Shown here piece after piece: positions 24,301 to 37,720 of a stretch of 64,000 nt of DNA. The stretch comes from Strongyloides papillosus. Taxonomy: Eukaryota; Nematoda; Chromadorea; Rhabditida; Strongyloididae. The notes under the pieces are model-generated. The model worked only from the letters and a program-made list of their open reading frames with translations. It did not search any database and was not told where the DNA came from. Every line of letters begins with the position of its first letter. Position 1 is the stretch's first letter. The translations under genes were made by a program, and so were the position numbers. The DNA lies in the NCBI GenBank assembly GCA_005656395.1, contig SRSI01000010.1:1860001-1924000 (forward strand), in the 5' to 3' direction.

Positions 24301-26426
24301 CTTCTTGAATTTAAAGACAACAAAAAGTGGTTGAATGAGTTACTATTATCGTGCATTCAAATAAATGAAAGGAGGGTTTTTATGTCAATTGAGAAGTTTT
24401 CTGTTTTACATAATTATCATCTTCATGTTTTTGTATTTCTGTAATATTGGTTAGAAAGTACATTCATCTATACTGTTACCTTGCCGCATTCATATCTTTT
24501 GTGATATCTATCTATTAAAAAAAGAACAATATAAGATATAATTTGAGAAGTAAGATTTTTTATCAATTCTCTCATAAATACAAATCATTTTGAGATTTGA
24601 TATTTCAAAGAACTTTACACTATATTAGTTTTTTTTCTATTTTCATTTTCTATAACTATGCTATTACCATCTAGTAAATTTAAATTGAAAACGTTTTAAC
24701 TATATAAATCTATCTCTAATGGAGTAAAGAAGTCTAAAAATAGAAAGTATTTTGGTAGGCAAATATTAAGAAATTTCAAAACAAGTAGAAAATTTAAGAC
24801 TAACATTTTAAGCATTAATTTGAATGAGAAACAATTGACCTAAAATACGAAACTATACTTATTGATACATGAAGAATATAAAATTGTTTATAATTAATTA
24901 ATGGTTAGCTATTTTAAAGAAGTTGTACTAGGAGATTTAAAATAATTTGGTTTGCTAATTTTTGTTCTAGAAACAATTAAAACATATGATCATAATCTTT
25001 ATGTTCTGAGAATCAAAAACAAAAAGTTCATAATTCAAACAAAGAACCACCAAATATTTTTATGAAAAATTAATTAATACTGAGAATTATTTACATGTAT
25101 TAAGATTGTTTCGCTGTTTGTAAGAAAGAAAAAAGCACGTAAAATTTATAAATAAGAAACTTGTTGGATATTATACACACAATGAGTAATACTATGGTTT
25201 TAACTTGTACATTATCTCATTAGAAACACTTCATAAGAAATATTTACAAAAATATCAATTTACTCCAATGAGTTCTTCGAACATAGGTTATTAGTAATGA
25301 ATGTAAAAACTTTTATGATACACACCAAGAATTTCTTAAATTTACTTAAGATCAATTATACTATATTTTGAAAAAAATTAAAATGTATCAAAAAAATTTT
25401 TAGTGTTTACTTGAAGAGTATGATAGAATTTTAGCTCCATAACGAATGTTTACCAAAAGTAGCTATGATTTTTCCAACAAAGACAGAATACGAAATGTTT
25501 AAAAAAAATACAACGAACAGTATGTAATTTATGCTTTACACATATATGCAATATCATCAATTTTTGAAAAAAAACAAGCGTTTTACAACTCTTCTTAGCA
25601 TTTATGAGAACAAAAATATACATTCATTTTTCTATAATATATTATTATTTATGTATATACTTCAAAAAAGTTGACTTACGTCATGTTTAAGGAAAAGATA
25701 TGTGAACTTTCTTGTGATAATTATATAGAAACTTTTCTGTTTTCATTTCAAATTTATACTTTATCAATTTTATATCTAGTCTTTTTACTTCTTAAAACGT
25801 AAGCGGCGCAATTACAATGTGTCCATCAAAATTATTTCCAATAGATCGTAAACTTACGAAATATCTTTTCTAAACTATTTTAAAATCCCTAATTTTTTAG
25901 TAGTTCCTAGGTTTCATACAATAACGCATAGGAAGTTGTAGTTCTTTTAAAACATTTTTTTTCCCATTTAAGATAAATTTTAATGAAAACCAAAGATGAT
26001 ATAGAAAAAACAAATTAAATGTTCTTTTATATAACTATTATAAGTCTTAATCGTCAAAATAAGACTTATTAAAAACTATTTAATGTATAATTTAATGATA
26101 GATTATAAAAATTAGAATAATTATCATCTGGTATTTTTGTCATTAAAAATCCCTTCTACACCTTATTATAAAATTATTCTGAAACTACTTTATTTTTCAT
26201 TTTCTTATACCATATGCGCGGCATATGTATTGGAATGTGCGGCACTGCGACTGTGATCTCGTGAAGAAAATTTTGATGGGCGAATGTACCCCGTTTCTAT
26301 TACAATAATATTAAGGAAAATTAATCAATAATTTTTGTACATATATTTTAGAGGTTTTTTTTCTTCCAAACAGTGAAGAAGGGATCTTTTTATTTTTCTT
26401 ATTTATTATTTTTAATTCTAATAAAA
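21305..26426. other. 5.1-kb gene desert between pros-1 and lis-1
   Basis: No frame with protein-like composition was seen. The region contains a perfect 8-bp-stem hairpin at 23836-23855 and an unusually GC-rich patch at about 26211-26300 next to the lis-1 start. The rest is AT-rich and unassigned. Confidence 0.45.
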
Positions 26427-27820
26427 ATGGTAATGAACTTGTCTGATAAACAGCTTGCTGACTTGTAAGTGTAAATATATTCTTTCTACGTATAACTTCT
26501 CTATAGAAATATTGCTATTGCTGATTATTTGAGGCAGAAAGGTTTTGATGAAACTTTTAGGATATTTCAGACAGAAGCTAAGGTTGTACGTTTTTTATAT
26601 TAGTGTTTTATAAATATGGTTAATGTATATTTTTAAGGATAATCATACATTAAATTCAAAAAATGATACGGATGCATTAGAAAGAAGATGGAGAGCTGTG
26701 TCTAGATTACAAAAAAAGGTTACAGACTTGGAAAAAAAATTACAGGAATATGAAACAAGTGGTGTAATTAATACTTCCCTACCCGGAGGTGCTATTCGTG
26801 GGTCGAAAAAGGGAGACGATTGGTTACCAAGACCTCCAGAAAGACTTGAATTAAATGGACATCGAGCATCTGTCACTAGGGTTATATTTCATCCAATATA
26901 TAGTGTCATTGCTTCATGTTCTGAAGACACAACTATAAGAATTTGGGATTTCGAAACCGGAGATTACGAAAGATCTTTGAAAGGTCACACAAATGTTATT
27001 AATGACATTTGTTTTGATTCAAAAGGCAAGATGCTCGTCTCTTGCAGTTCTGATGTATCAATTAAAGTTTGGGATTTTACTGGAAATTACGAATGCTTAA
27101 AGACGCTTAAAGGCCATGATGCAGATATTTTGGCTGTTGCATGCTTAACTAATAGTGACCATGTTTTGTCTGGTAGTCGTGATCGCACTGTCAAGATGTG
27201 GGATCTTACTACAGGATATTGTGTTTTCAATTTCTGTGGTCATGATGACTGGATTAGAATGATAAGGGTCTCACCGGATGGATTGTCTTTTGCTTCCGCT
27301 TCTAATGACAAGGTTTGTTTATTTTCCTATATTTTGTGTGACCGTTTTCTTCCTTTTTAAGACCGTTCGTGTATGGAATATACAAACTCGTCAGGTTCGT
27401 TCTGTTTTATCAGAACATGAACATATTGTTGAGGCAGTTGCTTGGGCTCCACCACAATCTGTTCAGTATATTGTTCCTGGTGAAAATAAAGAAAATTCTG
27501 AATCAATCAGTTATATATTGATAACAGGTTCTAGAGATAAAACAATAAGGATCTTTAATGTTATCCAAGGTTTTTGTATGTATACTTTGACTGGTCACGA
27601 TAATTGGGTTCGAGATTTGATTGTCCATCCAGGAGGTAAATATATTATATCGGTTGGCGATGATCGTACGATGAGAGTATGGTGTCTTGATCAAAAAAGA
27701 AACACCAAAACTATAAATGCACACAATGGATTTGTCTCGTGTATAGCTATGCATCATTCACAGCCATACATTGCAACAGCTTCAAATGACAGTACTATTA
27801 AAATTTGGGAATGTCGGTGA
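26427..27820 (+). CDS. lis-1: LIS1/PAFAH1B1, dynein regulator
   Basis: Regulates cytoplasmic dynein in nuclear migration, spindle positioning and axonal transport. Four exons, 26427-26464, 26507-26582, 26638-27312 and 27362-27820, encode 415 residues, close to human LIS1 (410). Residues about 6-38 form the LisH dimerisation motif (ADYLRQKGFDETFRIFQ), about 55-80 a coiled coil (RLQKKVTDLEKKLQEYE), then the PRPPERLELNGH linker and seven WD40 repeats with GH...WD pairs, ending IKIWECR. Exon joins keep phase throughout. A possible polyadenylation signal (AATAAA) lies near 27880. It is upstream of mrps-17 on the same strand with a 443-bp gap. Confidence 0.96.
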
Positions 27821-28263
27821 AAAACAAAAAATTCTATGCTTGGAAATTAGTGCTTTGTAATTTGTAGAAAAATGTAAATTGAATAAAAGAACCTTTAATT
27901 ATATTTTTGTGCTGCCTTTATTATGTGAATGAATGAAAAAAGCTACAATGAGATAATGATGTATAATACAATGAATGAAAAAAAAGGAACATTAATTACT
28001 AAGTATTTTTTTGATAAAGTATCCTGGCTTATAGCTTGTATCTTCAGATTATAATGTTGCTCTAATTTAGATGTACAAAAAAGAAGTTTTATCTTTATTG
28101 GGATAAAACATTACTATTATTATTACTAAAAATTAATATAAATTTATTTATGTCCTTTTTTATGCTCTATTTGTATGATTGGATCGCCAAATACTATTTG
28201 AATATGATATAATTAAAATATATAAATAATAAGTTGTTTTTTTTATATATATATTAATAGATA
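27821..28263. other. Intergenic between lis-1 and mrps-17
   Basis: Contains the lis-1 3' UTR and the mrps-17 upstream region. An AG preceded by TTTTTTATATATATATTAAT at about 28260 lies just before ATA-ATG and could accept a spliced leader. No gene is seen. Confidence 0.5.
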
Positions 28264-28795
28264 ATGCCCTCTGTTGTTAAAAGCATCATTCAACAGAATA
28301 TACTTTTTGGGAAAGTAATTGGTCTTTCAAAAATTGGACTTAGGCAAGTTCCTTGCGTACAGGTCCGATGTCCACAAAATGAATTTAATAGTTATTTAAA
28401 AAAATATCACGTTAAGAGTTATGATTATTGGGCAGTGGATACTGGAAATAAGGTTAAAATCGGTGATTCAATTTTGATAAAAACTTTAAGTAAAGAAATA
28501 GAAAAACCTTCGATAGATATTAATCATCAAGTAGATAGGATTGTTTTTAAATTTGGTAATGTTGTTGATCCTGTAACTGGAAAAAGAGTAATTGAAAGGA
28601 AATTTGTTGATGAAATTGAATTAGAACAGAAGTTGGTTAAGTCAATTGTTGAAGAACCAGAAGAAGAAGAGGTTAGTTGTATCGAATGTAATTTAAACTT
28701 AATATATGTTTTAGTTACCCCAAGGTTTCGCTAAACTTCGTGAAGTTCAAAAACAAAAGATATCTGAAGAACATTCAAAACCAACTAATATTTGA
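28264..28795 (+). CDS. mrps-17: Mitochondrial small ribosomal subunit protein uS17m (MRPS17)
   Basis: Component of the mitochondrial 28S ribosomal subunit. Exons 28264-28671 and 28715-28795 give 162 residues. The core has the S17 OB-fold pattern: GKVIGLSKIGLRQVPCVQV, a middle LKKYHVKSYDYWAVD and GDSILIKTL. It ends in an acidic stretch (EEPEEEE) and a short Lys/Gln-rich tail. The stop of POP1's upstream spacing is short: POP1 begins 259 bp downstream on the same strand. I recall the same neighbour pair (C05D11.10 and C05D11.9) in C. elegans, which supports the assignment and an operon. Confidence 0.88.
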
Positions 28796-29054
28796 GTTAT
28801 TTTTAAATGTGGTTTATATTTAGAAAATGTGATTTGTTGAAATAATTGTAGGAGTTATGTAATTGTTTGTTATTTTTCTTTAGTTTGTTGTAATATGTAT
28901 ATTAAACAACATGATGATAATAATATTTTTAAAGTTTATTTGTAATTTATATCTTAATGTTATCTTTGTTGTGGTTTTTAGCCTAAATGATATTTGTTTA
29001 AAAATTATACATTGTTTATTATAATTCTTTTGAAATTTGAGATAGTTTATTAGA

Positions 29055-31461
29055 ATGTCATTCAAAGATGAAGAAGGTAATGTAATGGATACTGAAATAT
29101 CAGAATTTATTGTACCAAGAGTAATTGAAAGTACATCATTTTTAAAGGAAAGAATTAATTTATTGGCTGATATTTATGATGCAATTGGAAGTAAAGTTGC
29201 AAGTGATGTAAAACCTTCAATGCCAAGGACATTGTTACAAAGATTACCAAGACATATGAGAAGAAGAGCAATGAGCCATAATATTAAAAGATTGCCTGTA
29301 GCTATGAGAAAATTTGGACAAATTCATTTATCTAAAAGTAAACATAGAAAAAAAGCACCAAGTAGATATTGGAGAAGAAGACCAATAAATTTATATAAAA
29401 ATTACATCCAAAGGCAACGTTCCTATAGATGGTTAGAAACACATATTTGGCATGCAAAGAGATTTCATATGAAAGCAATTTGGGGTTTTAAAATACCAGA
29501 TAGGTCGTTTCAAAAAGCACACCGTCCAATATATCGTTCCTCTAAATTTCATTCAACGGTTATAGACATAAGTTATTTAAAATGTATCCAGATAACAGGT
29601 TCATCTCAAGAATTTGTCATTGATAAGATGAATTTATGTTGTGGTGTTGGAAAATTGCCATCATTTTCATTTAAACCAGCACTTAGCGGTTTATTTGAGA
29701 AAACAATAATGTTTTATGCAAAAGATAAATATCCTTTTGAATTTATAGGACCAATTAAATATTTATGGACTGAAGACACGTAAGTTGTTTTTTTTTTAAA
29801 ATTATTATATTTTTTTTAAAATTTAGATCACAACATAAATCATTAATTCTTTGGATTCACCCTTCTATATTTGAGAAGGTTATGGATAATTTGAAGGAGA
29901 TTTTTTCCCTTTCATCTCAATCAGAATTTTGTGAAGATAAAAAACCGATAACAATAAATGATTACAAATCACTTAACAATCATGGAATTGTTAAGAAATA
30001 TTATGCAAATGATATAATAATCAATGATATCTCGGATGAAATGAATCGTTTTCGATTATGTGGTCCCAAGTCATTAGATATCCTTTTACGCTCTTTCAAA
30101 ATAACTTCAGTGAATGGAAATATTTTAAACTTTTTATTTAATTCAACAACATCCGGGAATTGTCAACCAAACCGTGTTTTTCCACTATCTGTTTGTCGTC
30201 CAAAAATGTTTAAAAGAAAAGGACTACCATTAAATTCACCAGTGCAATCTTTAAATGATATTTTGGTTAATGATAAAGAAATATTTCAATTTCACGAATT
30301 TGGATTAAACGAAGAAAAATATATTGAAAAATATGGAGAGAATAATGTAAACATTTATTTAGTAAATCGAAGGGTACAAAAAGATTGTACTTCATCAGTT
30401 TATGATGGTTTTGACATCATAATCCCAAAGATATTTGCAAGGGAATTTTGGCAAAATATTCAATTGTCAAGTGGACATGTTTCTGGTTTAAACAGCATGC
30501 GACATCTGGCTTTTGAAAGTTGTCAATTTACTTTTCCTTTTGATGTCCCTGATTCAATTATAAGCAATATCGAACAGGCGAATGAAACTTTGGAACTAAA
30601 GTCTGCCCATGAAAAAAGGCCTTGGAATAGACGAAAACAATATTGGAAGATTTTTAAAATTATGTTTCCTTTTTCATTTGAATGGGATCGTTTAGTAGGT
30701 GAATGGAGAAATAAAGAATTAAATATTAATGAAGTGGAAAAAGATATTTTTGTTATTAGAGATAGAATAACACTAAAAATAATTGATAACTTTATAAAAA
30801 ATAAAATAACATCACTTCCAGGTAATTTATTAGAAATTATATATCTTATGCCATTAATTTTTCAGATAAATTATTAGCAGACAATTGTAAAGGTCTTGTT
30901 CCTATATCTATTACACCACTCTCTCGTGGTGTACCTAAAAGATATGCTTTGATATGTAGTGTTTGTGGTGAGGAAGATGATAAGAAGAATATGATATCTA
31001 TGAAGGATGTTATAGGAGACATTAAAAATTCTGAAGTACAAAACGATAAGAAAATATGTGAAGATGATTATGAATGGAAAGCAGTTAGTTTATTAAAAAT
31101 GTTCCCTTCAGAAAGTAAAGATAAGAAGAAGAAAGAAATGTCGAGGAAAAAGTTAAAAAAGGATAAATTGAAGTGTAGGTTAGAAAGACGTCAAAAACGT
31201 TTGGTCATTGAAAATAAGGAAAATGAGGAGAAAGCTTCCACCACATATATTAAATCTTCTCCACCATATCAAATAATTGGAAGAGTTGTCTCTGGTTCCT
31301 ACTCTTTCTCAAAATCACATGGTCACGCCTTAGGATACATTCCATTGCTAGCTCTCTCTCAACAATTAATTCGTGATAGAGTATTGTTCAGAAACACAAG
31401 TTCCTTCAATTTCTTTAGAGCGACAATTTCAGTCATTTCAGATGAATGTCTCGAATACTAA
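29055..31461 (+). CDS. pop1: POP1, RNase P/RNase MRP protein subunit
   Basis: Largest protein of RNase P and RNase MRP, acting in tRNA 5' processing and rRNA processing in the nucleus. Exons 29055-29779, 29827-30821 and 30866-31461 join in phase to give 771 residues. Near residues 55-145 lies the POP1 signature: LPRHMRRRAMSHNIKRLP and WLETHIWHAKRFHMKAIWG. The middle POPLD region contains RPWNRRKQYWKIF and FPFSFEWDRLVGEW. The C-terminus has IGRVVSGSYSFSKSHGHALG and VLFRN, the family's end domain. A basic KKKK-rich segment precedes it. A splice-leader-like AG sits immediately before the ATG. Confidence 0.94.
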
Positions 31462-34400
31462 AATAAACTCTTTATTCTTTGTCGTATTTTTGTCTACTTT
31501 TTTTTGTTATTTCTTTGTTGATTTTTTTGTTTTCTTATACTTTTTGTTGTTTTGTTTTAGTTAATCTTAATAAACTTTCGATTTACAAAAGATAAATTTC
31601 ATTACTTTTATGTAAAGTATTTTAACAAAAAAACAAATGTATAAAAAAATATAAATTCTGGTTAGCCATTACTTATCAAAAGATAATTTTTTTTAATATA
31701 TATATTTTAAGTCGAGTACTTTGTAAATTAAAGATGCTAATCAACATCATAAGAATCATATAGCTTTACTTTTAAAATGATAGATTAAGCCCATAAATTG
31801 TATTATTTTTTCTAAACAATTTTAAAGTCAAATGTTTTAGCATAACATCCTCATTTTATGAAGAAATATTTGACATTATTGTTAACAAAGTAACTTTTAA
31901 TAATAAAAAATATTCCTTTGATAATCATTTAATGATAATATCAAATATTACATCTTATATTGATCACAATTGTCGACTATTTTAATACCTTTTGATTGAT
32001 GTTTTTTTTTAATATCCTCTATAATGTATAAATATAATTGACATAAAAAACTTTTTTTTAACTTTTTTGCATTAATAAATATATTTTAAATTTAAGTATT
32101 AAAAAGTGTTTATCAAGTTTGCATTTTAAGGTTATTTTCAAGTTTCGTGTCTAAGGAAATAAATGTTTATATATATAAAATTTATTTTAGAATTATTTCT
32201 GATGAACGGCATTTAATGAATTTTCTTTATTTATAAATCAACCAAACATATATAATTGGCGTTGGTTGAATAAATTAAATGATTCTTAAAACTATTAGTT
32301 ACATTTGTGGGCATAATTATGCTAATATTATCATGTAATAATAATCCCTTCCTTCTTTATTAATTTGTTCTTTATATATAAAACAAATCTGACAACAATA
32401 AACTTAATATTCTTTGTTATTTTTTTCAATTTTAGATCCATATAAAATTACTGTCAAAATATTTTACTATATAATTGTTTTATATATACACTTTTTATGA
32501 CATTTTTGTTTATTGAAATTTTATGTATTTAAACATTCTTTACTTCATAAATATGAAAAATAATAAATTTTGTTTAGAAAAATATAGAGCCTTTAAATTT
32601 GCTTTTAATTATTTTTATAATCTTAATGCTTTTACATTTGATTTTACTTGTTGATAAAAAAAAAGAAATATTGTACTTTAAACACATTAATTAAAAATTT
32701 GAATTCTCATCTATCATACAGTTAAGTAATATTGGATTTTACTTTATGTGATATCCTAGAAATATATATATTTAAAAATATAATGAAATTCAAAAACATT
32801 TCTTGTCATACAATACTATATCTTATATAAATCCCATGTGTCTAATTCAACGTCTGATGTATTGAAGCTTGATTACTTCACAACATCACTCAACAACTAT
32901 TTTCATATTCAATATTATAAGATATCTTAAAAATTTAGACATTGCTTTGTCATATATATTAGAAAATGCTATTTTCCTTGTATAACATGAAGTTTTAAGT
33001 TAAATGGTGAATATATTTTAACGTTTCCTTATTAAATTTATATCCAACAAAACAGTTTAATGAGTTTGTGTCTTTATTAATATAATAATATTGAACTGGT
33101 GAAACAAAAAAAAAAGATTTCGAATAATAAAAGAATAAATTTAGACTTCCTATTCATATTTAATATTATGATTCAAGAATAATTTTGTCTACTAAGAAGG
33201 CTGATTTTAAAAATTCCTTTCACTTTTCAATAATTGATGAAGTGATAATTTAACTCTTTGTACTAGCATTAGCACAACAATTTTATCCTTTAATTCTTTG
33301 TAGTCATGTATATAACAATTTAAGTTTTCTGATGATTTACACAAAAGGGTAGTTTTATCTCAAAGACATTTTTTCCGAGAAGATGACTTTTATAAAATAC
33401 TCAAAAATAGAGTTTTTTCAAAAATATTTATCCAATCAAAAGACTTTTATTATCGTTATACTATTTAGTTATATCTTAAATATTAACGTATGTGAAAAAT
33501 TCCAATAAATCTCACATTAAAATTGCAAAAACTATATTTTAGGTAAATGCTTTGACTGTTGGAGTCTATATCATTTAATACGTACTTTTAAAATACTTAT
33601 TGTTATTATGTATTATTAATGCACTCATTAAACACAATACATACATAAAAAACATATCCTAAAACTTTAACTATTATAGTATAATTACCTAATACAATTT
33701 AATATATTTCAGTAAAAATAATATTTCATTACCTTTATTTTACATCACAATAATGTAAAAAACCAAAAGTTCTTTATAAATTTCTTAGTTATTTCTCTTT
33801 CAGAATATTTTATTAAATGTTGCATTAACAGAAAACAAAAAGTTTAAAATTCGTTTATACTTTTTTATTAAACTACTTGTTTTTTTTCACATTCTATACT
33901 TCCAAAGATTAATTTTTTAGATAACATTTATATTTTATATAAAATTTTAATATTTATTATTAAAAATATCCAACAAATGCCGTTCTAATTATTGAGAAAT
34001 TGCACTATTAAATAATGGTGAAAAATATAAAATTTTGAGATCTTTTTTTGTTATTATCATATATTTATATGATGATATATCCTGCTTCTAATCATACCCA
34101 CTCATATTGTTGTTCATTAATAAATATAATGCCTAGAGTAATTTTACTTATACACGTAAACCTATTATCATAAGTACACAATGATAAAGGTAGAAAATTA
34201 TAGATATATATATTTATAATTGCTATAATAGACTCAACATACTATAATAACAATAGAATTTGTTTTTATATTTTCTTTAACATATTTATTACAACAAAAA
34301 AAATTCCTCATTTAATAATCTTTATTTTCCCTTCATTCAAAAATTTTTGCTCCCGTTTTTCTTATTTAGCAATTACTTTTTCGATTTATTATAGCTAATT

Positions 34401-35102
34401 ATGGCATATTTATTTATCTTAGGTAATTTTATCTAACTTAATTTTAATACATCCAAATATTTGTCCCGTCTTCCCATCTGCCACGCAATTTAATTATCAT
34501 TTTCATAATTTTTACCCTCCTATTTATTACCAAAACCTTATTTATTTTTAATCCTTTTTTCATCATTTATTTGAACAAATATTTTTATTTCAACTTTATT
34601 ATTTTGAAAAATATTCAAGAATATGGATTATTTTTATTTATCTTTACAACAATTCACAAATATGTATTTGTCAATTTTTGTAACTTTTATAAATTTTGAT
34701 TAAAATATTTAAACTCAAATGTTTTATTTGTCCATATGCGAATATTTGTAATATTAATATTTGTCTTTTTATTCTACTAGTTAAGTAGATAATTTCTATT
34801 AAAAAGATATTTCATTTAATTATAGCTTTTATAATTATTATAATAGAAAATCGTTAAAAATTATTTAAAACTATTATGTTTTTTTTAGTTACAACTTTTT
34901 AATTGTATTTCTAAAATATTTTATATATTGAACAAAGGAAATAGAAGTGACAAAAATATTTTAGTTATTAGATAAAATATTACAACAAAAATAGATACAG
35001 CTGCAAGGCATGTGTCTAAAAGAATTCTCTTATACATTATTGTAATTTGTTTTTTTTTATATTTGTTTTATTAATTTACCAAAGTAAGATTTATTCAAAA
35101 AG
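31462..35102. other. 3.6-kb intergenic region
   Basis: AT-rich with no credible exon. It holds the 3' UTR of POP1 and the upstream regulatory region of the GPCR gene at 35103. Nothing specific was recognised. Confidence 0.5.
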
Positions 35103-37170
35103 ATGAATTACAATGAAAATGAAGGGAACGGAATTTATGAAAATTTAACGTTAGATAATAACTATGAAAAGATTTTGCTTCCTCATTTAGAAACAACATA
35201 TATTGCTTGGATTGTTTGTTGTTCAGTCATTTTTTGTCTTTCTGTTTTTGGTAATCTTATGGTTGTTTATGTTCTAACATCAGTAAGTTTTACATTAATT
35301 TGATATATAATATTTTAAACTTTATAGACAAGATATATGAGAACTTCAACAAATTTTTACCTTTTAAACCTAGCCTTATCGGATTTATTGTTATCAGTAA
35401 TTTGCATGCCTGTTACTGTAATTCAAACAATATATAGAAGCTGGTTATTTGGAGATATACTATGCATAATATTTTCATATACACAACGTAAGTATAAAAA
35501 AATAAATAGTCTTTTATGCACTTTATTTAAAAAATATACATTTTAAGCAAAAAAAAGTAAATTAATGCCTTTAATAAAAATATTCGTCATAGTTAATTAC
35601 AAATTATATTGTTTTTAGCTGTTTCCGTTTCTGCCTCAGCATATACATTGGCTGCCATTGCAATGGAGCGTTATATAGCTATTTGCAAACCATTTCAATC
35701 ACGAATTGTTCAAACAAAATCACATGCATGTCTTATGATCTGTATTGTATGGTCCATAGCGTTTGTCATAAATCTTGGTTTTCTCTTTAACATAGAAAAT
35801 ATTTCTTATGACCCGGAAAATCCTAATTTAAAAATGTGTACAAGTACAGCTTCATATAAAACAAAATTTTTTTACCAAGTAAGTATTTTTTAATAATATT
35901 TTTCATTTACATATTAAATATAAAGAAAAGATTAAATATTTTTTTAAAAATTATCCCTGTGGAAAATAATTATTTTTTCAAAATTTTTTGATGATGACAG
36001 AAATATTTATGTAAAAAAATTTTTCATTAATTTTCATTTAATTTATCTTTTATTAGTATCATTATTTTGTACTTAAATTTAACTCTTTGACTTATTCTCA
36101 TGTGATTATTTATGATTAAAATAATTAACATTATATTACAAAATAATTTTTATTTATGATATCTATAATATTATTTTAGATTTATGTAACAATTGTCCTA
36201 CTGGTTGTTCCTTTGATTTTAATGGGTGTATTATATGGATATGTAATTTCCTCTTTGAAAATGGGAATTAAAATGGATATTGCTGCTATAGGAATTGAAG
36301 GAAATAATGATATTCAATCTTATCAAATATCAGAAATGACTAAAAAACAATCTAAAGTTTCGATAGATTCTGTAAAAAGGAAATATAATTACACAATACC
36401 TAATAATTCGGCTTCTGAAAAATTATTAAATGATGATACAAAAAAACTGCAACCTATTAGAAAAAATAACACATCAAGTTATCTTCATGGTTCACCTTAT
36501 GAGGCAACAAATGATGATAAAAATCCAAATCAAGTTTATGGTAAATATTCAGTAACAGGAATTGAAACAACAATTAGATCAACTCATTCATCAAAAATAA
36601 TATTAACTAAACAAAGACTTATTCGCATGCTTATTGTTATTGTAATTATATTTTTTATTTGTTGGACACCAACATACATCTATTGGCTTATGGTATCTGC
36701 TTCTGACTATTTTTCTGATGGAACATTATGGAATGATAATGTAAATTTAATTTTAACATCAATTTCTTATGTTGCAACATGCGCCAACCCAATTACATAT
36801 TGTTTTTTAAATGCTAAGTTTAGAAATGCACTTCTACATGTATGGGGGTGTAAAAAATATGATCGTCGTCCAATTAACTTAAAAGGTAAATATTTTTTAA
36901 AATAGTTATTGTATATATTTTAAAAACTCTTTTTAAGGTAATCATAATTTTGGTAGATATGCTATTAAACATGAATTTGGAGGAAGTGACAGCAATTCCA
37001 ATGTACGGGTTAATAATAATAAAGAAAATAAATTACCATTATCAAATGAAAAAGTAAAACAATTTCGTCACTCTATAAGTACAAATAATTATACTTCAAT
37101 AATAACAGATGAAAAAAAGAAGGTAGGAAAACAAGAGTATTCAATTTGTGACGTAACAGGTATATTATAG
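35103..37170 (+). CDS. Cholecystokinin/gastrin-type neuropeptide GPCR (CKR-like)
   Basis: Seven-TM receptor of the rhodopsin family. Exons 35103-35282, 35328-35487, 35619-35878, 36180-36885 and 36938-37170 sum to 512 residues with consistent phase. TM1 contains FGNLMVVYVL, TM2 NFYLLNLALSDLL, TM3 ends in ERY (AIAMERYIAICKPFQSR), and TM7 has the NPITY form of NPxxY. The intracellular-loop-2 motif CKPFQSRIVQTKSHA is very like CCK and sulfakinin receptors, and TM6 has CWTPTYIYW. N-terminal NLT is a glycosylation site. The third intracellular loop is long and polar. In C. elegans the related CKR-1/CKR-2 respond to NLP-12-type peptides. Which paralog this is cannot be settled here. Confidence 0.9.
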
Positions 37171-37720
37171 AGACAAACTTTTTTCACTTTTAACAGAAAA
37201 AAAACGAAAAATTTAATTAATCAAACTATTTCTTCCTTATCATTAAAAAAGAAACAAAACTGTAGTTGAAACTTCTGTTTAGAAGAAGTGGAGAAGAACA
37301 ATGGAAAGATAATGGTTATAATGTCATCTACCAAAAGTGAAAGATAAATATCATCTCAAGAAATTATTTTTAGAGATCTCAACAATAATAAAATAATTCA
37401 TTCTTGTTACCTTCTTGTGACCCTCTTAATTATATAACATAATAGTTCATGAAAGTGCTTGAATAATCATAATTGACACTGTTTAATATTTGTTCATAAC
37501 TCATATAAATAATAAGAAGCTTAACATGATCAATGAAACGCCTATTATTGTTTGATTTGATAATTGTTTAAACCATCCTTAAATGACAACTGTCATATGT
37601 GGGAGTATAAAATAAAGAAAATTAAGATTGTAACAATTCATCACTCATTCTTGATATCTATTACGAGTTTTAAAAAAATTTAATACAATTCGTAATATTA
37701 TTAAAGTTATTTAATCTAAA
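37171..37720 (+). promoter_or_regulatory. Upstream region of the hlh-13-like gene with E-boxes, CSL-like site and TATA
   Basis: About 110-135 bp before the ATG lie two adjacent E-boxes, CAACTG (37587-37592) and CATATG (37594-37599), abutting GTGGGAG (37599-37605), which resembles the core bound by CSL/LAG-1 (RTGGGAA), and then TATAAAAT (37606-37613). The elements are visible in sequence; regulation is inferred. The left part is the 3' flank of the GPCR gene. Confidence 0.4.
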
